DNA of 64,000 nt. It comes from Roseiarcus sp963748545 (lineage in GTDB: Bacteria; Pseudomonadota; Alphaproteobacteria; Rhizobiales; Beijerinckiaceae). Shown piece after piece: positions 46,019-54,294 of the stretch. The translations under genes and the position numbers were made by a program. The stretch lies in contig CAVVJO010000035.1 in NCBI GenBank assembly GCA_963748545.1, positions 124,001 to 188,000 on the forward strand. Reading direction: 5' to 3'. The stretch's first letter is position 1; each line of letters begins with the position of its first letter. Below the pieces are notes generated by a model. The model searched no databases and was not told where the DNA came from. It saw only the letters and a list, made by a program, of their open reading frames with translations.

Positions 46019-47535
46019 GTCACCCCGCGCGCGGACCGTCGCTCGAAACCGTCGGCATGAGCAAGCACTTCGGCGCGCTGAAGGCGCTGCAGGACGTTTC
46101 GGTGTCTGTGCCCGCGGGCTCGTTCCACGCCCTGCTCGGCGAGAACGGCGCGGGCAAGTCGACGCTGGTCAAATGCATCATGGGCTTTTACACGCCCGAC
46201 AAAGGCAAGCTCCTGATCGACGGCGCGGAAGTCACGGTGCGCAATCCGCGCGACGCGCAGGCGCTGGGCGTCGGCATGGTCTACCAGCACTTCACTCTGG
46301 TTCCGGCCCTGACCGCGGCGGAAAACCTGGTCGTCAGCCGCGCCGACGCGCCGGCGTTCATCGACTGGCGCCAGGAGCGCAAGGCGCTCGAGGCCTTCCT
46401 CGAGCGCATGCCGTTTCGCGTGCCGCTCGACCGTCCGGTCTCGGGCCTCGCGGCGGGCGAGAAGCAGAAGCTCGAAATTCTCAAGCTTCTCTATCTGGAC
46501 CAGCGCTTCCTGATTCTCGACGAGCCGACCTCGGTGCTGACGCCGGGCGAAGCGGACGAGATCCTCGGGCTCCTGCGCGAGATGGCGCATCGCGGCGAGA
46601 TCACGGTCGCGATGATCAGCCACAAGTTTCGCGAGGTCGAGGCGTTCTGCGACGACTTCACCGTGCTGCGGCGCGGCCAGCGCGTCGGCGGCGGAAAGGT
46701 CGGCGCGGTCTCGACGCGCGAGATGGCGGCGATGATGATCGGCGACGCCGTCGTCCGGCCTTCCGCGGCGCGGGTCAAGGCCCCGAAGGACGCGGTCACG
46801 CTCGAGGTCGCGGGCCTGATCGCCGCCAACGACGAGGGTCGCGACGCCGTCAACGGCTTCGACATCAAGGTCAAGGCCGGCGAGATCGTCGGCATCGCCG
46901 GCGTGTCGGGCAACGGCCAGAGCGAGCTGGTCGAGGCGCTCTCCGGCCAGCGGCCGATCAAGCTCGGGCAGGTGCTGATCCACGACCAGAATTTTGAGCC
47001 GACCCGCGACCATTTCGACCGCTTCAAGGTGTTCGGCTTGCCCGAGGAGCCGTTGAAGAACGCGTCCGTGCCGAACATGTCGGTCGCCGAAAACATGGCC
47101 TTCCGAAAGTTCGACAAGACGCCGATGGCGCGGCTCGGCTTCTGGATGTCGCGCGAACCGATCCGCGCCGAGGCGCGCGATCTGATCGCCCGATACAACG
47201 TCAAGACGCCGTCGACCGAGACGCCGATCCGGGACCTCTCCGGCGGCAACGTGCAACGCGCGATCCTGGCGCGCGAACTGTCCGGCGACGTCGACGTGCT
47301 GATCGTCGCCAATCCCTGCTTCGGCCTCGACTTCGCCTCCGTCGCCGATATCCGGGCGCAAATCATGGAGCAGCGCAACCGCGGCGCGGCGGTGCTGCTC
47401 GTCTCGGAGGACCTTGACGAGATCCTCGAGCTCTCCGACCGCATCGCGGTCATGTCGGGCGGCAAGGTCGCCTACCTCACCGACGCGGCCGGCGCGGACC
47501 GGACCACCATCGGGCGCCACATGGCCGGGCACTAG
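46015..47535 (+). CDS. BMP-type ABC transporter ATP-binding protein (double ABC)
   Basis: 506 residues with two ABC modules, the RbsA/nucleoside type. The N-terminal module has ALLGENGAGKSTLVKCIMGF (Walker A) and FLILDEPTSVLTPGEADEIL (Walker B). The second has GIAGVSGNGQSELVEALSGQ, a degenerate Walker A as usual, and RDLSGGNVQRAILARELSGD (signature). It energises permeases at 42252 and 43391. The ATPase being separated from the permeases by two hydrolase genes shows that transport and catabolism are one transcription unit. Confidence 0.92.
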   Translation: MSHPARGPSLETVGMSKHFGALKALQDVSVSVPAGSFHALLGENGAGKSTLVKCIMGFYTPDKGKLLIDGAEVTVRNPRDAQALGVGMVYQHFTLVPALTAAENLVVSRADAPAFIDWRQERKALEAFLERMPFRVPLDRPVSGLAAGEKQKLEILKLLYLDQRFLILDEPTSVLTPGEADEILGLLREMAHRGEITVAMISHKFREVEAFCDDFTVLRRGQRVGGGKVGAVSTREMAAMMIGDAVVRPSAARVKAPKDAVTLEVAGLIAANDEGRDAVNGFDIKVKAGEIVGIAGVSGNGQSELVEALSGQRPIKLGQVLIHDQNFEPTRDHFDRFKVFGLPEEPLKNASVPNMSVAENMAFRKFDKTPMARLGFWMSREPIRAEARDLIARYNVKTPSTETPIRDLSGGNVQRAILARELSGDVDVLIVANPCFGLDFASVADIRAQIMEQRNRGAAVLLVSEDLDEILELSDRIAVMSGGKVAYLTDAAGADRTTIGRHMAGH

Positions 47536-47541
47536 AGCACG

Positions 47542-48204
47542 ATGATCGAAGTTCCTGCAGAGCCCTTCGCCTACCGCTTCGATCCCGCCCGCACGGCGCT
47601 GGTCGTGATCGACATGCAGCGCGACTTTCTCGAGCCTGGCGGCTTCGGCGAAACGCTCGGCAACGACCTCGCGCCTGTGATCGAGATCATTCCGACCGTC
47701 GCGAAGCTCATCGACACGTTTCGTCAAAAGGGCTGGACGATCCTGCACACCCGCGAGAGCCACGCGCCCGATCTTTCCGATTGCCCGCCCGCCAAGCGCG
47801 CCCGTGGCGCGCCCGCGCTGCGCATCGGCGACGAGGGGCCGATGGGCCGGATCCTGGTGCGCGGCGAGCCGGGCGCCGCCATCGTCGCGGCCTGCGCTCC
47901 CGCGCCGGGGGAGATCGTGGTCGACAAGCCGGGCAAGGGAATGTTCTACGCCACCGACGTCGGCGAGATCCTGAAGGCGCGCGGGATCGCGCAACTCGTT
48001 TTCGCCGGCGTCACTACGGAAGTTTGCGTGCAAACGTCCATGCGCGAGGCGAACGATCGCGGCTACGAATGCCTCCTGATCGAGGACGCGACCGCCAGCT
48101 ACTTTCCCGCCTTCAAGGAAGCGACGCTCGCGATGATCCGAGCACAGGGCGCCATCGTAGGATGGACAACGCCGTTCGCGGTCTTCAAAAAAGCGATTGC
48201 ATGA
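47542..48204 (+). CDS. isochorismatase-family cysteine hydrolase, second paralogue (RutB/BiuH-like)
   Basis: 220 residues with the catalytic triad in VVIDMQRDFLEPGGFGETLG (Asp), DKPGKGMFYATDVGEIL (Lys) and FAGVTTEVCVQTSMREANDR (Cys). It is closer to generic ureide hydrolases than to the biuret hydrolase at 45341, lacking the NPYPWPWN N-terminus. The substrate may be an acyl- or carbamoyl-urea intermediate. Its stop overlaps the ATG of the AtzG-like gene. Confidence 0.85.
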   Translation: MIEVPAEPFAYRFDPARTALVVIDMQRDFLEPGGFGETLGNDLAPVIEIIPTVAKLIDTFRQKGWTILHTRESHAPDLSDCPPAKRARGAPALRIGDEGPMGRILVRGEPGAAIVAACAPAPGEIVVDKPGKGMFYATDVGEILKARGIAQLVFAGVTTEVCVQTSMREANDRGYECLLIEDATASYFPAFKEATLAMIRAQGAIVGWTTPFAVFKKAIA

Positions 48205-48389
48205 CCGACAAACCTTTCGACCCCGAGCCGCTCGTCGATGCGATGGCGCCGCTCTTGAAGATCGCGCTGACGCCGGCCTCGCGCGCCGAGACCGTTCTTC
48301 ACCTCAAAATCGCCGCGGAGCAGGCCGCGCTTCTTCTGTCGGGCGCGCTCGGCGACGAAGACGAGGCCGCGCCGGTGTTCCGGCCATGA
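48201..48389 (+). CDS. atzG: AtzG-like small subunit (DUF4089)
   Basis: 62 residues, all helical in appearance (PLVDAMAPLLKIALTPASRA, VLHLKIAAEQAALLLSG). In Pseudomonas sp. ADP the small DUF4089 protein AtzG is needed for AtzE stability and forms an AtzE-AtzG complex that resembles GatC with GatA. Size, position directly before the amidase and four-base overlaps on both sides support the same role. Confidence 0.86.
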   Translation: MTDKPFDPEPLVDAMAPLLKIALTPASRAETVLHLKIAAEQAALLLSGALGDEDEAAPVFRP

Positions 48390-49786
48390 CGCCGCTGCTC
48401 GACGGATCGGCGCACGCGATTGCGACTGCTGTCAGGGACGGCGGGGCGAGCGCGGTCGAAGTGACGCGCTCGGCGCTCGGACGGATCGAAGCGCGCGACG
48501 AGGCTTGCGGGGCCTTCACCGACGTGGTGGCGGAACGCGCGCTCGCGAAGGCGGCCGCAATCGACGCTCAGCGGGCTCGGGGGGAGAAACTCGGCCCGCT
48601 CGCCGGCGCGCCGTTCGCGGTCAAGAACCTTTTCGACGTCGCGGGGCTTCCCACACGCGCCGGCTCCAAGATCAATCGCGAGCTCCCGCCGGCCGAGACC
48701 GACGCGACGCTCGTCACGCGCCTCGAGGCGGCCGGCGCCGTGCTGATCGGCGCGCTCAACATGGGCGAATACGCCTATGACTTCACCGGGCAGAATGCGC
48801 ATGACGGGCCGTCCCGCAATCCGCACGCGCTCGCGCACATGAGCGGCGGGTCGTCGGGCGGCTCAGGAGCGGCGGTGGCGGGCGGTCTCGTGCCGATCGC
48901 GCTCGGCTCCGACACCAACGGGTCGATCCGCGTGCCAAGCTCGTTTTGCGGCGTCTTCGGCCTCAAGCCGACCTATGGACGGCTGTCGCGGCGGGGCACA
49001 TTCCCGTTCGTCTCGAGTCTCGACCACCTCGGCCCGTTCGCCCGCAGCGTCGCCGATCTCGCGCTGGCCTACGACGCGATGCTCGCCCGCGACGAGGGCG
49101 ATCCGACCCAAGCCGACGTCGCCCCTCTGCCCGCGACCCTCACCCTCGACGACGGCGTTGCCGACTTGCGCATCGCCAGGCTCGGCGGATATTTCGCCCG
49201 GTCGGGGGAGCCTTCGGCCTTCGAGGCGGTCGACCAAGTCGCCGCCGCGCTGGGGGTCGAGCGCACCGTCGAACTTCCGGAGGCGCACCGAGCGCGCGCG
49301 GCCGCCTATCTCATCACCATGGTGGAGGGCGCGGCGCTGCATCTCGAGCGCCTTCAGACCCGCCCCGAGGACTTCGACCCGGACGTGCGCGACCGCCTGA
49401 TCGCGGGCGCCATGCTGCCCGGCGCCTGGTACGCTCAGGCGCAGAAGTTCCGGCGACTCTATCGATCCCAGGCGCTGGACCTGTTCAAGGAGGCGGACGT
49501 CCTCCTCGCGCCGGCAACGCCTTGCCGCGCGCCAAAGCTCGGCCAGAAGACCTTCGTGCTCGACGGCAAGGAGCAGCTGGTCAGGCCGAACATCGGCATT
49601 TTCACGCAGCCGATCTCTTTCATCGGGCTGCCGGTCGCGGCCGTTCCGGTGTGGACGAAGGGCGAGCCCCTGCCGATCGGCGTGCAGGTGATCGCGCCGC
49701 CCTGGCGCGAGGATCTGGCGCTGCGGGTCGCGCGCGTCCTCGAGCGCAACGGCGTCGCCGCCGCGCCCATCGCTGCTTTCTCCTGA
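48386..49786 (+). CDS. atzE: 1-carboxybiuret hydrolase AtzE-type amidase
   Basis: Amidase-signature enzyme of 466 residues that, in AtzE, deaminates 1-carboxybiuret. Catalytic residues are in GAPFAVKNLFDVAGLPTRAG (Lys), HMSGGSSGGSGAAVAGGLVP and ALGSDTNGSIRVPSSFCGVF (cis-Ser and Ser). KPTYGRLSRRGTFPFVSSLD and TQPISFIGLPVAAVPVW are family parts. The adjacent atzG and nearby atzH make AtzE the best assignment among amidases. Start overlaps the atzG stop. Confidence 0.88.
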   Translation: MTPLLDGSAHAIATAVRDGGASAVEVTRSALGRIEARDEACGAFTDVVAERALAKAAAIDAQRARGEKLGPLAGAPFAVKNLFDVAGLPTRAGSKINRELPPAETDATLVTRLEAAGAVLIGALNMGEYAYDFTGQNAHDGPSRNPHALAHMSGGSSGGSGAAVAGGLVPIALGSDTNGSIRVPSSFCGVFGLKPTYGRLSRRGTFPFVSSLDHLGPFARSVADLALAYDAMLARDEGDPTQADVAPLPATLTLDDGVADLRIARLGGYFARSGEPSAFEAVDQVAAALGVERTVELPEAHRARAAAYLITMVEGAALHLERLQTRPEDFDPDVRDRLIAGAMLPGAWYAQAQKFRRLYRSQALDLFKEADVLLAPATPCRAPKLGQKTFVLDGKEQLVRPNIGIFTQPISFIGLPVAAVPVWTKGEPLPIGVQVIAPPWREDLALRVARVLERNGVAAAPIAAFS

Positions 49787-49798
49787 AAGGCCGACCGG

Positions 49799-50575
49799 AT
49801 GGCCGACGGCCCATCGCGCTGGGGGCGAAGACACGAGGCGAAGACGGCGGTTCGCAACCGGGTGTGGGAGCGGCTGGTGGCGACCGGCGTCAACGTCGGA
49901 CCCGTTTTTGACCGGATCCCGAATTTTGTCGGCGCGGACGCCGCCGCCAAGCGGCTGAGCGAGCTCGACGCCTGGAAGCGGGCCCGCGTCGTCAAATGCA
50001 ATCCCGATCCGCCTCAGATCGCCGTGCGGCTCCGGGCGCTTTACGACGGCAAGCTGCTGTTCGCGCCCGTTCCATATCTGACCGAGAGCTTCCCTTATCT
50101 CAAGATCGATCCGGAGCGGCTCGCCGCGGCGGGGGTCGATTTCGAGACCGCGGCGACCGCGCAGGGTTTCATGGCGCACGGCGAGCCCATTCGGTTTCAG
50201 GAGATGCCGAAACTGGACTTCTGCGTCGTCGGCTGCGTCGCCGTCACCCGGGGCGGCGGGCGCACCGGCAAGGGCGCGGGCTTCGCCGATCTCGAGCAGG
50301 GAATATTTCGCGAGTTCGGTCTCGTCGACAAGTCGACGCCGATCGCTACCACCGTCCACGCCTCGCAGGTGGTGGAGGATGCCGAGGTTGTCATGGAGAG
50401 CCATGATTCGGCGCTGACGTTTATCGCGACCGAGGAGGAGCTGATCGAAACCCGGACTCCGTTCCGCCAGCCGGCCGGCGTCGCCTGGGACAAGGTGCGG
50501 CCCGACCAGTTCGTCGACATTCCGTTCCTCAGGGACGTGCGCGCCGCGCTCGACGCCAAAAAGGGCAGGACATGA
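49799..50575 (+). CDS. 5-formyltetrahydrofolate cyclo-ligase-like protein (MTHFSD type)
   Basis: 258 residues of the 5-FCL/MTHFSD superfamily. VFDRIPNFVGADAAAKRLSE, VKCNPDPPQIAVRLRALYDG and LLFAPVPYLTESFPYLKID match the MTHFSD-like branch, and RGGGRTGKGAGFADLEQGIF carries the glycine-rich nucleotide loop. True 5-FCL makes 5,10-methenyl-THF from 5-formyl-THF using ATP. Homologues of this branch are not biochemically defined to my knowledge. In this operon a role on a formylated or ureide intermediate is conceivable. Its stop overlaps the next ATG. Confidence 0.72.
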   Translation: MADGPSRWGRRHEAKTAVRNRVWERLVATGVNVGPVFDRIPNFVGADAAAKRLSELDAWKRARVVKCNPDPPQIAVRLRALYDGKLLFAPVPYLTESFPYLKIDPERLAAAGVDFETAATAQGFMAHGEPIRFQEMPKLDFCVVGCVAVTRGGGRTGKGAGFADLEQGIFREFGLVDKSTPIATTVHASQVVEDAEVVMESHDSALTFIATEEELIETRTPFRQPAGVAWDKVRPDQFVDIPFLRDVRAALDAKKGRT

Positions 50576-50958
50576 TCGTCGACGATCCTGTCGCGAAGGC
50601 CGAGGTCGAGGCCGCCTTCGCGGCCTATGAGCAAGCGCTGACCTCAAACGATGTCGCGGCCCTCGACGGGTTTTTCTTGCCGACCGCGGACGCCATTCGT
50701 TACGGCGTCGCGGAGAACCTCTACGGCTACGAGGCGATCAAGGCGTTTCGCGCCGCGCGGTCGCCGGCGGGGCTCGCGCGAACGCTGGAGAAGACCCGCA
50801 TCGTCGCCTACGGACGCGATCTCGCGGTCGCCGCGACGTTGTTTCGCCGCGACAGCGCACCCGGAAGGGTCGGCCGCCAGATGCAGACTTGGGTGCGCTT
50901 TCCCGAGGGCTGGCGGATCGTGGCGGCGCATGTGAGCGTGATCGACGAGCCGGCATGA
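50572..50958 (+). CDS. atzH: AtzH-type 1,3-dicarboxyurea hydrolase (DUF3225, SnoaL-like fold)
   Basis: 128 residues with the cone fold of SnoaL-like proteins (AEVEAAFAAYEQALTSNDVA, FFLPTADAIRYGVAENLYGY, VGRQMQTWVRFPEGWRIVAA). AtzH in Pseudomonas sp. ADP converts 1,3-dicarboxyurea, the AtzE product, to allophanate. Presence with atzE, atzG and, nearby, atzF supports this function. Both ends overlap neighbouring genes by four bases. Confidence 0.85.
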   Translation: MIVDDPVAKAEVEAAFAAYEQALTSNDVAALDGFFLPTADAIRYGVAENLYGYEAIKAFRAARSPAGLARTLEKTRIVAYGRDLAVAATLFRRDSAPGRVGRQMQTWVRFPEGWRIVAAHVSVIDEPA

Positions 50959-52398
50959 GCGGAATACTCTCAGGCGTCATCCTTTTGCCGGCCGAGGGCT
51001 CGCCCGCCGCAGCGCCGGTCGATCTCACGATCGCGGACGGCCGCATCTCGGCCATCGTCCCGGCTGCGCGGGCGCCGACGCGGCGGCTTCTGGCGCTGCC
51101 GGCGCTCGCCAATGCGCATGACCATTGTCGGCCGTTGTCGCCAACCTCGTTCGGCGCGGCCGCCAAGCCCCTCGAAACCTGGCTTTTGCGGCTCGCGGCG
51201 ATGCCGCCGATCGACCCCTATCTCGGCGCGCTCGCCGCCTTCGGCCGGGCGGCGCGCGGCGGGGCCGGCTCGGTCATGGCGCATTACACCCGCTTCCAGG
51301 GTCCCATGTCTCCGGTCGAGGAGGCGCGCGCGGTGCGCCGCGCGGCGGACGAGGTCGGCGTGCGCGTGACGCTGGCCGTCTTCATGCGCGACCGCAATCC
51401 GCTCGTCTATGGCGACCCTGCCCCGCTCCTTGCAGCGCTCCCGGAGGCCGCGCGGGCGACCGTCGCCGCATCGTTCCTCAACCCGATGCCGAGCGTCGAG
51501 GACCAGATCGAGCGCGTCGAGGCGATCGCGGACGCGGTCGAAAGCCCGACCTTCACCGTGCAGTTCGGTCCCAACGGTCCGCAATGGTGCTCGGACGCGC
51601 TCATCGCCGCGATCGCCGAGCGATCGCAGGCCACCGGCCGGCGCGTCCACATGCATCTTCTGGAGACGCGCTACCAGCGCGCTTTCGCCGACAGCGCCTA
51701 CCCTGAAGGCGTGGTCGAAAGGCTTCGCACGCTCGGGCTGCTCACGCCCCGGCTGACCCTCGCGCATTGCGTCTATGCGCGCCCCGGCGAGCTCGACGCC
51801 ATCGCGGCTGCCGGCGCCGTGATCGCGACCAACCCGAGCTCGAACCTGCATCTGGCGAGCGGGATCGCGCCGATCGGCGACGCGCTCCGGCGCGGTTGCC
51901 GCGTGGCGATCGGGGTCGACGCCTCCGCGCTCGATGAGGACGACGACGTCGTGCGCGAGATGCGTCTCGGCCATTTCCTGCACGGCGGCTGGGGCTTCGA
52001 AGCGGAGGTGGAGCGCGGAGACTGGCTCGCCAGCATTGTCGCCAACGGGCGTTTCGCCAACGGCGCGCCCGGCGACGGCCGGCTCGCGGTCGGGGCTCCC
52101 GCCGACATTCTCGTCCTAGACCTGGATCGGCTCGACCGCGACGCCGTCATGCCGCTCGAGCCCATCGATCTCGTGTTCGCGCGGGCGAGCGCAGCCCATA
52201 TCGAGCGGCTGGTCGTGGCGGGCGAAGTGATCGTGCAGCGACGGGCGGCCGACGCGGGTCGATCTCGACGCGACCGAGGCGGCGCTGCGACAGGGCTATC
52301 GAGACCGGATCGGCGCTCGCGCGGCCTTTCTCGACGCATGGTCCGCTCTCGAGCCCGCGGCGATCGCTCATTACCGCGGCGGCTTCGGCTGCTGCTGA
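50955..52398 (+). CDS. metal-dependent amidohydrolase/deaminase, cytosine/guanine-deaminase superfamily (one frameshift)
   Basis: About 480 residues of the TIM-barrel amidohydrolase superfamily. The metal ligands appear in ALANAHDHCRPLSP (His-x-His), RRVHMHLLETRYQ (His), PRLTLAHCVYARP (His) and VAIGVDASALDEDDD (Asp), with NPSSNLHLASGIAPI as the usual strand 7 loop. The family includes cytosine, guanine and s-triazine deaminases/chlorohydrolases. The frame slips by one near 52240; the true end reads RPTRVDLDATEAALRQGYRD and stops at 52398. Probably the ring-deaminating or ring-opening step of the pathway; substrate unknown. Confidence 0.82.
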
Positions 52399-52415
52399 CG
52401 TTCAGGATCCAAGCC

Positions 52416-53354
52416 GTGACCGATGCGCTTCCCATTGTCGATCTCGCCCCGCTCGATCATGGCGAATCCGGGTTCGAGCGTGTCGCGGCGGCGATCGGCG
52501 CCGCTTGCCGCGATGTGGGCTTCTTCTATGTCGTGAATCACGGCGTGCCGCGCGCGCTGATGGACGAGGCCTTCGCCACGTCGCATCGCTTTTTTGCCTT
52601 GCCGCTTGCCGACAAGCAGCGGATTGCGATGGACGTGGTCGGGGGCAACCGAGGCTACTCCGCACTGCTCCGCGAGGCCCTCGATCCCATGCAGGGTCCG
52701 GACCTCAAGGAGGCGTTCAACATCGGCCTCGATCTCGAGCCCGACGATCCGGAACTCGTCGCCGGCAAGCCATTTCGCGCGCTGAACGCCTGGCCTGTTG
52801 CGCCCGGCTTCCGCGAGACGATGCTCGCTTATTTCGACGCCTGCTCCACGCTTGCAGGGCGCATTCATCGGGCCTTTGCGCGCGATCTCGGGCTGCGCCT
52901 CGACTTCTTCGAAGACAAGTTCGATCGGCCCATGGCGACGCTGCGGCTGCTGCGCTATCCGGCGCCGCAGGATGGCCTCGGCGTGGAAATCGGCGCGGGC
53001 GCGCACACCGACTACGGCAATCTCACGCTGCTCGCGACCGACGACGTCGGCGGCCTTCAGGTGCGCCGGCGCGACGGGCGCTGGATCGATGCGCCGCCCC
53101 TCGCCGGCGCCTATGTGGTCAACATCGGCGACTGCCTGATGCGCTGGACCAACGATGTCTACGTCTCGACGCCGCACCGCGTCGTCAACCGAAGTCCGCG
53201 CGAGCGCTACTCCATCGCCTTCTTCTACGATCCGAACCCGGACGCACTGGTCGCGGCGATCAACTCGTGCGTTGGCGTGGGCTCAGCGAAATACGCGCCC
53301 ATCTTCGCCGCCGACTATTTGAAGTTTCGTCTCGACGCCAGCGTGAAGAGGTAG
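52416..53354 (+). CDS. isopenicillin N synthase-family 2OG-Fe(II) oxygenase
   Basis: 312 residues, last gene of the operon. DIN-like N-terminus LPIVDLAPLDHGESGFERVA and VGFFYVVNHGVPRALMDEAF are typical. The iron ligands are GAHTDYGNLTLLATD (His-x-Asp) and VSTPHRVVNRSPRERYSIAF (distal His; Arg of the RxS motif binding 2OG). Relatives include ethylene-forming enzyme and nucleobase hydroxylases such as thymine dioxygenase. Oxidising a heterocycle before hydrolysis would suit this operon. GTG at 52416 has AGGA eight bases upstream. Confidence 0.85.
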   Translation: MTDALPIVDLAPLDHGESGFERVAAAIGAACRDVGFFYVVNHGVPRALMDEAFATSHRFFALPLADKQRIAMDVVGGNRGYSALLREALDPMQGPDLKEAFNIGLDLEPDDPELVAGKPFRALNAWPVAPGFRETMLAYFDACSTLAGRIHRAFARDLGLRLDFFEDKFDRPMATLRLLRYPAPQDGLGVEIGAGAHTDYGNLTLLATDDVGGLQVRRRDGRWIDAPPLAGAYVVNIGDCLMRWTNDVYVSTPHRVVNRSPRERYSIAFFYDPNPDALVAAINSCVGVGSAKYAPIFAADYLKFRLDASVKR

Positions 53355-53491
53355 GCGTGATCCAATCCGGCAATTAACGGAATAGGCGGCGAGCGGTGGA
53401 TGCCGGCGACCCTCGCTCATTTGGACCTCCTGTTGAAATCGTCTTGATTCGCGCCCGCCCGCCGATGTGATGCGGGACAGGCGGCCTCTCC

Positions 53492-54194
53492 TCACCCGGA
53501 CGGACGCGGCGTCTTCGGCTCATAGGGACAGATCTCCAGAAGCACGCATCTCCAGCACTCGGGCTTGCGCGCCTTGCAGACATAGCGGCCGTGCAGGATC
53601 AGCCAGTGGTGCGCGTGGGCGAGGAAACGCGGCGGCGTGACCTTCATGAGCTCGTCCTCGACCTCTCGCGGCGTCTTGCCTGGGGCGACGCCAAGCCGGT
53701 TGGCGACCCGGAAGACGTGGGTGTCGACCGCAAACGTCGAACTCGCCGAAGGCGACGTTGAGCACGACGTTGGCGGTCTTGCGGCCGACGCCCGGCAGCG
53801 TCTCGAGCGCTTCCCGGCTCGGGGGGACCTCGCCGCCGTAGCGCTCGATCAGCGCCTTCGACAGCGCGATGACGTGCCTGGCCTTCGATCGATAAAGTCC
53901 GATCGTCCTGATCCGCTCGGCGAGCGCCTGCTCACCAAGCGCGGCCATTTTGGCGGGCGTATCGGCGACCGCGAACAGGGGCTTGGTCGCCTTGTTGACT
54001 CCGGCGTCGGTCGCCTGTGCAGACAGCACGACCGCGACGAGAAGCGTGAACGGATTAACGGATTGGAGCTCGCCCTTCGGCTCCGGATTGGCGGCGGCCA
54101 AACGCTCGAACACGGCTTCTGCCAGCGCGGCGCGTTTTGTGCGGGATGCTCTTGCTGCCATGACGCCGTCGTCGTTTCCCTGGGCTTGCGCCAT
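53492..54194 (-). CDS. nth: endonuclease III (one frameshift)
   Basis: Base-excision-repair glycosylase/AP lyase for oxidised pyrimidines. From ATG at 54194: VLSAQATDAGVNKATKPLFA, the helix-hairpin-helix LETLPGVGRKTANVVLNVAF with catalytic Lys, then after a one-base slip near 53745 FAVDTHVFRVANRLGVAPG with catalytic Asp. The end CKARKPECWRCVLLEIC gives the Cys-x6-Cys-x2-Cys-x5-Cys [4Fe-4S] ligands, followed by PYEPKTPRPSG and stop at 53492. About 233 residues. Uncorrected, the frame would lose the Asp and the cluster. Confidence 0.92.
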
Positions 54195-54294
54195 CGCCTT
54201 GCCTTGCTCTGACGCCACAAGCAATATGCACGCATGGTCCGGGGTCTGAAAGGCAGCCAGCCAGCGATCCAGCGATCTGATGGGAGGAGAAAGA

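Noticed and set aside
43343..48033. Very long open frames on the minus strand opposite the importer/hydrolase genes
   Set aside because: They mirror real genes in high-GC DNA, are rich in Arg, His and Asp, and match no family; the plus-strand genes carry complete catalytic motifs.
50889..53354. An 821-residue amidohydrolase–oxygenase fusion
   Set aside because: The joining segment is arginine-rich nonsense; the other frame gives a sensible amidohydrolase end at 52398 and the oxygenase has its own GTG and ribosome site.
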